Assembly (NCBI GenBank): GCA_900540895.1
Contig: UQHV01000004.1
Coordinates: 59,415-123,414, forward strand
Direction of reading: 5' to 3'
DNA: 64,000 nucleotides
Source of the DNA: an uncultured Collinsella sp.
Lineage (GTDB): Bacteria; Actinomycetota; Coriobacteriia; Coriobacteriales; Coriobacteriaceae
The notes beneath the pieces were generated by a model. That model did no database searches. It saw nothing but the letters and a program-made list of their open reading frames with translations, and was not told where the DNA came from. Of the stretch, positions 50,898 through 58,993 are shown one piece after another; the first letter of the stretch is position 1; each line of letters starts with the position of its first letter. A program made the translations under genes and the position numbers.

Positions 50898-51307
50898 ATG
50901 CATCTGTCCGTTCAGTCCCCGCAGGGGACGGTTGCCTAACACTATTCACTATTGTCTCAATTTAGTCGACCTATGGCACGGACGTATCGCGTGAACGGTA
51001 TCTTTACCTACTTCTTACGCTGACAAGCCATAGAGCTGACGCCCGTCGCGTTGTGAAAAACGGTCTATATCCTCACTCAACTGGTGAGTATGTGTGAATA
51101 AGAATGATAGGTAGCTGAATATCATCGAATACAGACAGAAACACGAACAAGCGTCATTTATATACATAAAACCGTTTTAGATATGCAATTCTTAATCGAA
51201 AGATTGGAGTTGTAATTGCGAATGATTTTTGAGAAAAAAGAGCGTTTACCTTAGAAAAGTTACTTTAGAACGCCGAAGTACATCATGGGGGAATCACATG
51301 CGATATA
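50898..51307. other. Intergenic region upstream of arcA1
   Basis: No gene. AT-rich, with single copies of the GAACGG/AAACGG hexamer (50993-50998, 51058-51063) related to the paired CCGTTC sites of the promoter, but not at 21-bp spacing. Confidence 0.4.
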
Positions 51308-51373
51308 CCGTTCATCGCACTTTGTTGACCGTTCGGGGGCGAGGTAGCATTACGAATGAAATTTGGATATAAC
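51308..51373 (+). promoter_or_regulatory. arcA1 promoter with paired CCGTTC sites
   Basis: CCGTTC at 51308-51313 and 51329-51334 (21 bp apart), then 33 nt to a TATAAC -10 box (51368-51373). The hexamers lie where an activator would contact polymerase. No good -35. The same arrangement precedes arcA2. Confidence 0.65.
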
Positions 51374-51431
51374 TAGAGCTGTCAGCAAGCAGTGTCCCAT
51401 ATGGAGGGGCGCTGATACATTCGGCCAGTAA

Positions 51432-52698
51432 GGCCCGAAAGAAAGGTAGGAGGCCATGACGAAAGGTCTGCACGTGCCTTCCGAGATCGGCAAGCTCAGG
51501 AAGGTCTGCCTGCACCGTCCCGGCGACGAGCTCCTCAACCTGCCGCCCGACGAGCTCGAGCGACTCCTGTTCGACGACGTCCCGTTCCTGGAGGTCGCGC
51601 AGCAGGAGCACGACACCTTCGCCCAGATCCTGAGGGACCAGGGCGTCGAGGTGCTCTACCTCGAGAACCTCGTCGCCGAGGTGTTCGACCAGGTCCCCGG
51701 CGCCCGCGCCGAGTTCACCGACCAGTACATCGCCGAGGCCGGCATCCGCGGCCAGCACATGCCGCAGATCGTCCGCGAGAAGCTGGACTCCATCGAGGAC
51801 AACCTCGAGTTCGTCAAGAAGACCATGGCCGGCATGACCAAGTCCGAGATCGACATGCCCCTCACGGCGTCCACGACCCTCGACTCCCTGGTCAACTCCG
51901 AGTCCGAGTCCGACCTGATCATCGACCCGATGCCCAACCTCTACTTCACCCGCGACCCGTTCGCGGTCGTCGGTGAGGGCGTCAACCTCAACCGCATGTA
52001 CTCGGTCACCCGCAACCGCGAGACTCTGTACGGCAAGTACATCTTCAAGTACCACCCCGACTACAAGGACGTCTCGCTGTACTTCCGCCGCGACTGCCAG
52101 TTCCACACCGAGGGCGGCGACGTGCTGAACATCAACGAGAAGACCCTCGCCGTCGGCATCTCCCAGCGCACCCAGGCCGCCGCGATCGACGTCATGGCCC
52201 AGAACATCTTCTGGAACTCCGACTCCAAGGTCGAGCGCATCCTGGCCTTCGACATCCCGGTCTCGCGCGCCTTCATGCACCTCGACACGGTCTTCACCCA
52301 GATCGACGTCGATAAGTTCACGATCCACCCCGCCATCATGGGCACCCTGCGCGTCTACGAGCTGACCGCCGGCAAGAACCCGGGCGACGTGAACATCCGC
52401 CTGATCGAGGACACCCTCGAGCACGTCCTGGAGGACGCCACCGGCGTCGACCAGGTCAAGCTGATCCCCTGCGGCGGCGGCGACCCGATCGCGGCCTCCC
52501 GCGAGCAGTGGAACGACGGCTCCAACACCCTGTGCGTCGAGCCCGGCAAGATCTGCGTCTACGCCCGCAACACCGTCACCAACGACGTGCTGTACAAGGA
52601 GGGCCTGGACCTTCTCGTCGTGCCCTCCGCCGAGCTCTCCCGCGGCCGCGGCGGCCCGCGCTGCATGAGCATGCCCTTCTGGCGCGAGGACCTCTAAG
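51432..52698 (+). repeat. Long direct repeat, arcA copy 1
   Basis: About 1267 nt that appear identical to 54521-55787: from 24 nt before the ATG, including the AGGTAGGAGG ribosome binding site, to one base after the stop. Outside those points the flanks diverge at once. Confidence 0.85.
51456..52697 (+). CDS. arcA: Arginine deiminase, copy 1
   Basis: 413 residues. Hydrolyses arginine to citrulline and ammonia, first step of the ADI pathway. Family motifs: LHRPGDELLNLPPDELERLL, PNLYFTRDPFAVVGEGV, FHTEGGDVLNINEKTLAVGI, HLDTVFTQIDVDKF, and the catalytic Cys403 in RGGPRCMSMPF. Codons are strongly biased to C-ending forms, suggesting very high expression. Strong AGGTAGGAGG binding site. Identical in protein to the copy at 54545. 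Its own terminator at 52759 separates it from the following aminotransferase. Confidence 0.97.
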   Translation: MTKGLHVPSEIGKLRKVCLHRPGDELLNLPPDELERLLFDDVPFLEVAQQEHDTFAQILRDQGVEVLYLENLVAEVFDQVPGARAEFTDQYIAEAGIRGQHMPQIVREKLDSIEDNLEFVKKTMAGMTKSEIDMPLTASTTLDSLVNSESESDLIIDPMPNLYFTRDPFAVVGEGVNLNRMYSVTRNRETLYGKYIFKYHPDYKDVSLYFRRDCQFHTEGGDVLNINEKTLAVGISQRTQAAAIDVMAQNIFWNSDSKVERILAFDIPVSRAFMHLDTVFTQIDVDKFTIHPAIMGTLRVYELTAGKNPGDVNIRLIEDTLEHVLEDATGVDQVKLIPCGGGDPIAASREQWNDGSNTLCVEPGKICVYARNTVTNDVLYKEGLDLLVVPSAELSRGRGGPRCMSMPFWREDL

Positions 52699-52758
52699 GT
52701 CTTCAAGGACCCGTACAGGTCATAATACATACATCTAGCTGCCATTAGATGTCTCCCA

Positions 52759-52796
52759 TTGGGGCGGTGCGGGTTTTCGCACCGCCCCAATCTTGT
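52759..52796 (+). terminator. Terminator after arcA1
   Basis: TTGGGGCGGTGCG (52759-52771) / CGCACCGCCCCAA (52778-52790), 13 bp perfect, loop GGTTTT, short T-rich tail. Confidence 0.9.
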
Positions 52797-52846
52797 ATGA
52801 GGAACGTCAACACGGTTGGATGACTGCTTTTGTAAGGAGCTTGGCC

Positions 52847-53971
52847 ATGGACATCAAGACGATTGGCGTTGAGGAATGGCTCAACGTTTGGGAGAAGAGC
52901 GCCACGTGGGACATCGCCCAGTCGACGATCTCGTCGCTCACCATGGGCGAGCTACGCGCGCTCGATGAACAGGACGGCGCCACGTTCTACGAGCGCCTGG
53001 ACCGCGAGAAGATGAACTACGGCTGGATCGAGGGCTCGCCGGAATTTAAGGCCGAGGTTGCCAAGCTGTATCGTCGCGAGGTCAATCCCGACCACATTCT
53101 GCAGACCAATGGCTGCACGGGCGCTAACCTCAACGCCATCATGGCTGTGGTCGAGCCCGGCGACCATGTTATCGCCGAGTGGCCCACCTACGCGCCGCTC
53201 TACGAGATTCCGCGCACGCTGGGCGCCGAGGTCGAGTATTGGGAGCTTCGCGAGGAACTCGGCTGGAAGCCCGATATCGAGAAACTCAAGCATCTGGTTC
53301 GCCCCACCACCAAGCTCATCTGCATAAACAACGCATCGAACCCCATCGGTACGGTGCTCGATGCTGATATGCTCGGTCAGATTGCCGAGATCGCCCGCTC
53401 GGTTGGCGCCTATGTGCTGTGCGACGAGGTGTACCTGCCGCTTGAGAACACCGAGGCCTTTATGTCGATGGCTGACGTGTACGAGAATGCCATTGTCACC
53501 AACTCGTTGTCGAAGACCTATTCGACGCCTGCGGCCCGTGTGGGCTGGGTCGTGGCAGACGAAGAGGTGTCCAACCGCATCCGTACCTATCGCGATTACA
53601 CCATGATCTGCGGCGGCGTGTTCAACGATGCTCTGGCGACCTATGTGCTTGAGCACAAGGATAAGATTCTCGAGCGCAATCGCAAGATCGTGTTTGGCAA
53701 CCGCGATATCGCGCAGGCTTGGATCGATACGCAGCATCGCGTTTCCTGGACGGCCCCGCAGGGCGTGTCTACCTCGTTTATCCAGCTGGATATTCCCGAG
53801 GACGACGAGGAGTTCTGCAAGCGCCTGCTGTCCGAGAGGGGAGTGCTGCTGGTACCCGGCAGCCGCTTTGAGCTTCCCTGTGGCGCACGCCTGGGCTACT
53901 GCGCGAGCGAGGACGTTCTGCGCGAGGGCCTGAGGCTTTTGGGCGAGGCGCTGGCGGAGTTTGATCGCTAG
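52847..53971 (+). CDS. PLP aminotransferase between the two arcA copies
   Basis: 374 residues from the ATG at 52847 (TAAGGAGC upstream). Fold-type I motifs: TNGCTGANLNAIMAVVEPGD, EWPTYAPLYEIPRTLGAEVE, NNASNPIGTVLDADM, CDEVYLPLEN, PLP lysine in TNSLSKTYSTPAARVGWV. Resembles the capreomycidine synthase/arginine-pathway aminotransferase group by motif layout, but I cannot fix the substrate. Its position suggests a role in arginine, citrulline or ornithine metabolism. Confidence 0.82.
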   Translation: MDIKTIGVEEWLNVWEKSATWDIAQSTISSLTMGELRALDEQDGATFYERLDREKMNYGWIEGSPEFKAEVAKLYRREVNPDHILQTNGCTGANLNAIMAVVEPGDHVIAEWPTYAPLYEIPRTLGAEVEYWELREELGWKPDIEKLKHLVRPTTKLICINNASNPIGTVLDADMLGQIAEIARSVGAYVLCDEVYLPLENTEAFMSMADVYENAIVTNSLSKTYSTPAARVGWVVADEEVSNRIRTYRDYTMICGGVFNDALATYVLEHKDKILERNRKIVFGNRDIAQAWIDTQHRVSWTAPQGVSTSFIQLDIPEDDEEFCKRLLSERGVLLVPGSRFELPCGARLGYCASEDVLREGLRLLGEALAEFDR

Positions 53972-54020
53972 GATTCCGATGATCTTCGAGGGCGTTATCT
54001 AAATTGGCCGAAGATAATCG

Positions 54021-54060
54021 AAAACGGACCCGTTTCCCTAGTGAAGCGGGTCCGTTTTTC
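54021..54060 (+). terminator. Terminator after the aminotransferase
   Basis: AAACGGACCCG (54022-54032) / CGGGTCCGTTT (54047-54057) followed by T residues. Confidence 0.88.
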
Positions 54061-54396
54061 TATACCGAGAAGTCAAGTTGTTACAAATGGGGCCGTAAAG
54101 CGAGCCGGTATCCGCTGGGCCTTATACTGAGTTTCCGGTGAACGGTATCAAGCGTCTGGTAAACGGTAATTTATTTACCAGAAATGAATAGGACAAACTT
54201 TTTTCTGAATAAAAATGAAAAAGGTTGAGACGCGGTATGAACCGCTAATTCTATTCATAGCTTTAGTGGAAATATGCAATTTGAGGATGGTTTAACAAAG
54301 TTAAGTTCCATTTGATTTTAGGATTGAAAACGCGTTTAAGCACGTAAATACGCTTTATTAAGATGAAGTGTGCCATGCGTGAAGTATATGTGTATG
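54061..54396. other. Upstream region of arcA2 with reversed paired sites
   Basis: No gene. GAACGG (54140-54145) and AAACGG (54161-54166) are exactly 21 bp apart, the reverse complement of the CCGTTC pair in the promoters. The rest is AT-rich. Confidence 0.5.
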
Positions 54397-54462
54397 CCGT
54401 TCACCCCCTATAAAAAACCGTTCGGGGGCAAGGTGGAAGTATGAGCTGATTTTGGATATAAA
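54397..54462 (+). promoter_or_regulatory. arcA2 promoter with paired CCGTTC sites
   Basis: CCGTTC at 54397-54402 and 54418-54423 (21 bp apart), 33 nt to TATAAA (54457-54462): the same geometry as arcA1, although most other bases differ. CCGTTCGGGGGC after the second hexamer is also shared. Confidence 0.65.
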
Positions 54463-54520
54463 TATGTCGTCAGCAATAACGCCTCACACGGAGGGGCGCT
54501 AACGAATCGGCCCTGACAAG

Positions 54521-55787
54521 GGCCCGAAAGAAAGGTAGGAGGCCATGACGAAAGGTCTGCACGTGCCTTCCGAGATCGGCAAGCTCAGGAAGGTCTGCCT
54601 GCACCGTCCCGGCGACGAGCTCCTCAACCTGCCGCCCGACGAGCTCGAGCGACTCCTGTTCGACGACGTCCCGTTCCTGGAGGTCGCGCAGCAGGAGCAC
54701 GACACCTTCGCCCAGATCCTGAGGGACCAGGGCGTCGAGGTGCTCTACCTCGAGAACCTCGTCGCCGAGGTGTTCGACCAGGTCCCCGGCGCCCGCGCCG
54801 AGTTCACCGACCAGTACATCGCCGAGGCCGGCATCCGCGGCCAGCACATGCCGCAGATCGTCCGCGAGAAGCTGGACTCCATCGAGGACAACCTCGAGTT
54901 CGTCAAGAAGACCATGGCCGGCATGACCAAGTCCGAGATCGACATGCCCCTCACGGCGTCCACGACCCTCGACTCCCTGGTCAACTCCGAGTCCGAGTCC
55001 GACCTGATCATCGACCCGATGCCCAACCTCTACTTCACCCGCGACCCGTTCGCGGTCGTCGGTGAGGGCGTCAACCTCAACCGCATGTACTCGGTCACCC
55101 GCAACCGCGAGACTCTGTACGGCAAGTACATCTTCAAGTACCACCCCGACTACAAGGACGTCTCGCTGTACTTCCGCCGCGACTGCCAGTTCCACACCGA
55201 GGGCGGCGACGTGCTGAACATCAACGAGAAGACCCTCGCCGTCGGCATCTCCCAGCGCACCCAGGCCGCCGCGATCGACGTCATGGCCCAGAACATCTTC
55301 TGGAACTCCGACTCCAAGGTCGAGCGCATCCTGGCCTTCGACATCCCGGTCTCGCGCGCCTTCATGCACCTCGACACGGTCTTCACCCAGATCGACGTCG
55401 ATAAGTTCACGATCCACCCCGCCATCATGGGCACCCTGCGCGTCTACGAGCTGACCGCCGGCAAGAACCCGGGCGACGTGAACATCCGCCTGATCGAGGA
55501 CACCCTCGAGCACGTCCTGGAGGACGCCACCGGCGTCGACCAGGTCAAGCTGATCCCCTGCGGCGGCGGCGACCCGATCGCGGCCTCCCGCGAGCAGTGG
55601 AACGACGGCTCCAACACCCTGTGCGTCGAGCCCGGCAAGATCTGCGTCTACGCCCGCAACACCGTCACCAACGACGTGCTGTACAAGGAGGGCCTGGACC
55701 TTCTCGTCGTGCCCTCCGCCGAGCTCTCCCGCGGCCGCGGCGGCCCGCGCTGCATGAGCATGCCCTTCTGGCGCGAGGACCTCTAAG
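54521..55787 (+). repeat. Long direct repeat, arcA copy 2
   Basis: Second copy of the 1267-nt repeat at 51432-52698, offset 3089. Confidence 0.85.
54545..55786 (+). CDS. arcA: Arginine deiminase, copy 2
   Basis: 413 residues, identical in protein to copy 1, with nucleotide identity supported by matching overlapping frames in other phases. Followed 105 nt later by ornithine carbamoyltransferase, so this is the copy most likely co-expressed with arcB and arcD. The promoter has its own sequence but the same regulatory layout as copy 1. A 10-bp hairpin follows the stop. Confidence 0.97.
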   Translation: MTKGLHVPSEIGKLRKVCLHRPGDELLNLPPDELERLLFDDVPFLEVAQQEHDTFAQILRDQGVEVLYLENLVAEVFDQVPGARAEFTDQYIAEAGIRGQHMPQIVREKLDSIEDNLEFVKKTMAGMTKSEIDMPLTASTTLDSLVNSESESDLIIDPMPNLYFTRDPFAVVGEGVNLNRMYSVTRNRETLYGKYIFKYHPDYKDVSLYFRRDCQFHTEGGDVLNINEKTLAVGISQRTQAAAIDVMAQNIFWNSDSKVERILAFDIPVSRAFMHLDTVFTQIDVDKFTIHPAIMGTLRVYELTAGKNPGDVNIRLIEDTLEHVLEDATGVDQVKLIPCGGGDPIAASREQWNDGSNTLCVEPGKICVYARNTVTNDVLYKEGLDLLVVPSAELSRGRGGPRCMSMPFWREDL

Positions 55788-55798
55788 TCTTTCCGTTT

Positions 55799-55827
55799 CC
55801 GGTGCGGTCCCCCTACAACCGCACCGG
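55799..55827 (+). terminator. Hairpin between arcA2 and arcB
   Basis: CCGGTGCGGT / ACCGCACCGG, loop 9 nt, short TTT. Likely partial terminator or processing site setting the arcA:arcB ratio. A further GCCCGT/ACGGGC hairpin follows. Confidence 0.6.
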
Positions 55828-55891
55828 TTTCGCCCGTCAAACGGGCAACACTATTACTTATGTAATTCATTTTTTCGAAAGGAAACGAACC

Positions 55892-56887
55892 ATGGGTGTT
55901 AACCTCTCCGGCCGTAGCTTCCTCAAGCTCCTCGACCTCTCCACCGAGGAGATCGAGTACTTGCTCAAGCTTTCCAAGAACTTCAAGGACATGAAGCGCG
56001 CTGGCGTTCCGCACCGCTATCTCGAGGGCAAGAACATCGTTCTGCTCTTCCAGAAGACCTCCACTCGTACCCGCTGCGCCTTCGAGGTCGGCGGCATGGA
56101 TCTGGGCATGGGCGTCACCTACCTCGATCCCGGTTCGTCGCAGATGGGCAAGAAGGAGTCCATCGAGGACACCGCCCGCGTTCTCGGCCGTATGTATGAC
56201 GGCATCGAGTTCCGTGGCTTTGCCCAGGACGACGTCGAGGAGCTCGCTGCCAAGTCCGGCGTGCCCGTGTGGAACGGCCTGACCACCGAGTGGCACCCCA
56301 CCCAGATGCTCGCCGACATCCTGACCGTCCAGGAGAACTTCAACTACGACATCAAGGGCAAGACCCTCGTCTTCATGGGCGACTGCAAGAACAATGTCGC
56401 TCGCTCCCTCATGGTTGTCTGCTCCAAGCTCGGCATGAACTTCGTGGCCTGCGGCCCCGAGGAGTGCATGCCCGCTGACGACGTCATCGAGGCCTGCAAG
56501 CCCATCGCCGAGGCCAACGGCTGCACCATCAAGCTGACCACCGACGTCAAGGACGGCGTCACCGGTGCCGACGTTATCTACACCGATGTGTGGGTCTCCA
56601 TGGGCGAGCCCGACGAGGTCTGGGCCGAGCGCATCGCTCAGCTCACCCCGTATCGCGTTACCTCCGAGGTCATGGCTATGGCCAACCCGGGTGCCATCTT
56701 CCTGCACTGCCTGCCCAGCTTCCACGACACCAACACCACGATTGGCGCCGAGAAGTGCGAGCAGTTCGGCATCACCGAGCAGGAGGTCACCGACGAGGTC
56801 TTCGAGAGCCCCGCTTCCAAGGTCTTCGACGAGGCCGAGAACCGCATGCACACCATTAAGGCTGTCATGTACGCCACGCTCAAGTAA
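55892..56887 (+). CDS. arcB: Ornithine carbamoyltransferase (catabolic, ADI pathway)
   Basis: 331 residues. LFQKTSTRTRCAFEVGGMDL is the carbamoyl-phosphate STRTR motif; GRMYDGIEFRGF, WNGLTTEWHPTQMLADILTV, MGDCKNNVARSLM, and HCLPSFHD (ornithine loop) follow. In this setting it runs citrulline to ornithine plus carbamoyl phosphate. The ATG at 55892 follows GAAAGGAAA; an in-frame extension to 55802 crosses a hairpin and is rejected. Downstream is the arcD-like antiporter. No arcC is found here. Confidence 0.96.
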   Translation: MGVNLSGRSFLKLLDLSTEEIEYLLKLSKNFKDMKRAGVPHRYLEGKNIVLLFQKTSTRTRCAFEVGGMDLGMGVTYLDPGSSQMGKKESIEDTARVLGRMYDGIEFRGFAQDDVEELAAKSGVPVWNGLTTEWHPTQMLADILTVQENFNYDIKGKTLVFMGDCKNNVARSLMVVCSKLGMNFVACGPEECMPADDVIEACKPIAEANGCTIKLTTDVKDGVTGADVIYTDVWVSMGEPDEVWAERIAQLTPYRVTSEVMAMANPGAIFLHCLPSFHDTNTTIGAEKCEQFGITEQEVTDEVFESPASKVFDEAENRMHTIKAVMYATLK

Positions 56888-56902
56888 GAGCATCTAGCAT
56901 CT

Positions 56903-56940
56903 CGCTCGGGGTGTATTACTGCGCACCCCGAGCGGTTTTA
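56903..56940 (+). terminator. Terminator after arcB
   Basis: CGCTCGGGGTG (56903-56913) / CACCCCGAGCG (56924-56934) then a GTTTT tail. Confidence 0.85.
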
Positions 56941-57034
56941 TCTGGTAATAATCTCGCATCAAGCGGCAGGCACGGCACGGAAGAGCCGCTTCTGGCGAGA
57001 TCAGTAAATGATTTATGAAGGGGGGATGAGAACT

Positions 57035-58513
57035 ATGACTGAGACCGCTAAGAAAAAGCGCGGTATGCCTTCATCGTTCACCATTCTTCTTGCTCTGCTG
57101 GCAATTGTCGCAGTGATTACCGTTATCGTCTCCGGCACGTCCGGTGGCGCGGTTACTGCCGCCCGTCTGAGCGATTTCTGCACCGCCCCGATCCTGGGCT
57201 TCGCTGACGCTCTGCCCGTCTGCCTCTTCGTTATGATCCTGGGCGGCTTCCTCGGCATGATGACCGAGACCGGCGCCCTGGACAACGGCATCGCCGTCCT
57301 GGTGCAGAAGCTTAAGGGCAACGAGATTATGCTCATTCCCGTGCTGATGCTCATCTTCTCCCTCGGTGGTACCACCTATGGTATGTGCGAGGAGACCGTT
57401 CCCTTCTACGCCCTGCTCGCCGCTACCATGATGGCCGCTGGCTTCGACCCCATGGTCGGTGCCGCTACCGTCCTGCTCGGCGCTGGCTGCGGCTGCCTGG
57501 GCTCCACGGTTAACCCGTTCGCCGTCGGCGCTGCCGTCGACGCTCTGACCGGCGTTGGCATTGAGGTCAACCAGTCCATCATCATCGGCCTCGGTGCCGT
57601 CCTGTGGATTGTCACTACCGCTATGTCCATCTTCTTCGTGATGAGCTACGCCAAGAAGGTCAAGGCTGACAAGGGTTCCACCATCCTGTCGATGCAGGAG
57701 CTCAAGGACGCCGAAGAGGCTCACGGCAAGGCTGCTTCCGAAGTCCACAAGGAGGTCAAGCTCACCGGTCGTCAGAAGGGTGTTCTGATCGCCTTCGCCT
57801 TCACCTTCGTCGTCATGATCGTCGGCTTCATTCCGCTGGCCGACCTCAACGAGGGCGTCGCCAACTTCTTCGACGCCGGCGCTGTCTACGACGCCGACGG
57901 TAACGCCGTCGTCCAGGGCTGGTCTGCCCTGATCACCGGCCTGCCCATTGGCCAGTGGTACTTCGACGAGGCTTCCACCTGGTTCTTCCTCATGGCCGTC
58001 CTGATCGGTATCATCGGTGGCCTGTCCGAGAAGCAGATCGTCAACACCTTCATCACCGGCGCTGCCGACATGATGTCCGTTGTTCTCGTCATCGCCCTCG
58101 CCCGTGGTATCTCCGTCCTCATGGCTAACACCGGCCTCGATGTCTTCGTCCTCGACGCTGCCGCCAATGCCCTGGCTGGCCTGTCCGGCGTGATCTTCGC
58201 TCCCATGAGCTTCCTGGTCTACTTCGGCCTGTCCTTCCTGATCCCTTCGACCTCTGGTATGGCCACCGTCTCCATGCCCATCATGGGACCGCTGGCTGTT
58301 AAGCTCGGCTTCTCGCCCGAGGTCATGGTCATGATCTTCTCCGCCGCCATCGGTGTCGTGAACCTGTTCACCCCGACCTCCGGCGCCATCATGGGCGGTC
58401 TCGCCCTGGCCAAGATCGAGTGGACGACCTGGCTCAAGTTTGCCCTTAAGCTCATCGTCGCTCTCTCCGTCGTCTGCGCCGTCATCCTGACCGTCGCCTG
58501 CGTGCTGCTCTAA
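57035..58513 (+). CDS. YfcC-family membrane transporter, probable arginine/ornithine antiporter
   Basis: 493 residues, about 12 membrane segments. Opening MTETAKKKRGMPSSFTILLAL, FVMILGGFLGMMTETGALD, SLGGTTYGMCEETVPFYALL, GCLGSTVNPFAVGAAVDAL and SFLIPSTSGMATVSMPIMGP are typical of the YfcC/DcuC-like superfamily used as ArcD in several ADI loci. Start choice: AAGGGGGG favours the ATG at 57035; ATGs at 57008 and 57026 are in frame. Next to arcB it should exchange extracellular arginine for ornithine. Confidence 0.85.
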   Translation: MTETAKKKRGMPSSFTILLALLAIVAVITVIVSGTSGGAVTAARLSDFCTAPILGFADALPVCLFVMILGGFLGMMTETGALDNGIAVLVQKLKGNEIMLIPVLMLIFSLGGTTYGMCEETVPFYALLAATMMAAGFDPMVGAATVLLGAGCGCLGSTVNPFAVGAAVDALTGVGIEVNQSIIIGLGAVLWIVTTAMSIFFVMSYAKKVKADKGSTILSMQELKDAEEAHGKAASEVHKEVKLTGRQKGVLIAFAFTFVVMIVGFIPLADLNEGVANFFDAGAVYDADGNAVVQGWSALITGLPIGQWYFDEASTWFFLMAVLIGIIGGLSEKQIVNTFITGAADMMSVVLVIALARGISVLMANTGLDVFVLDAAANALAGLSGVIFAPMSFLVYFGLSFLIPSTSGMATVSMPIMGPLAVKLGFSPEVMVMIFSAAIGVVNLFTPTSGAIMGGLALAKIEWTTWLKFALKLIVALSVVCAVILTVACVLL

Positions 58514-58615
58514 GTACCCAACGGGTACCCCACGGAAACCTTGACGATCCTGTAGAGGATCACCTGGTCATCGTCTGTCCGGTGGGGTAAACCCACCGGT
58601 AGACTCCTACCTTTA

Positions 58616-58656
58616 GCCCCCTTCCGTTCCGTGCGCGGGAGGGGGCGACTTTTTGT
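58616..58656 (+). terminator. Terminator of the ADI operon
   Basis: GCCCCCTTCC (about 58617) pairs with GGGAGGGGGC, followed after GAC by TTTTTG. Confidence 0.75.
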
Positions 58657-58694
58657 TCCGCGGTTTTACCAAACGCCGGAACACTCGACGCTGC

Positions 58695-58820
58695 AAGCCC
58701 GCCAGAGCGGCAATCTGACGTTCAATCGTCGGGCATGGCCAAAAGGCCTATGCCCTCCTCTTTCACGTCACCTTGCTCGCTCTGGCGGGCTTTCGCTGGC
58801 TTATGCTCAACCTGCGGCGC
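58695..58820 (-). repeat. Structured repeat family 1, copy C (possible ncRNA)
   Basis: On the minus strand: shared 5' flank GCGCCGCAGGTTGAGC, then CAGCGAAA. Outer 15-bp stem (58778-58792 / 58695-58709, AAGCCCGCCAGAGCG complement), GCAA, GG/GA internal loop, TGACGT/ACGTCA, GAAAGAGGAG, apical GGGCAT-GGCC/GGCC-ATGCCC, CGACGATTGA. Apical and outer stems differ from copy A but remain paired. Confidence 0.75.
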
Positions 58821-58993
58821 TGCCATTGTTGGTGCTGAGTGCCTTGTTTCCCGTCCCAAATTAGCCATCTCGGGTCCCCGGTGGTTGCGGTGGGCGTGTT
58901 TGGTTGGTGCCTGTTGATGGTCTGGGTATCGGGGAGGGCGGGCTCCGTTATAATCGCCTAGAACATTAATTGGAAACGGGACGGGAGCCATAC

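Noticed and set aside
54470..56893. 807-codon minus-strand frame opposite arcA2-arcB (and its counterpart opposite arcA1)
   Set aside because: Antisense to clearly recognised arcA and arcB; Gly/Val/Leu/Asp-rich sequence without domains, a consequence of C-ending codons in arcA.
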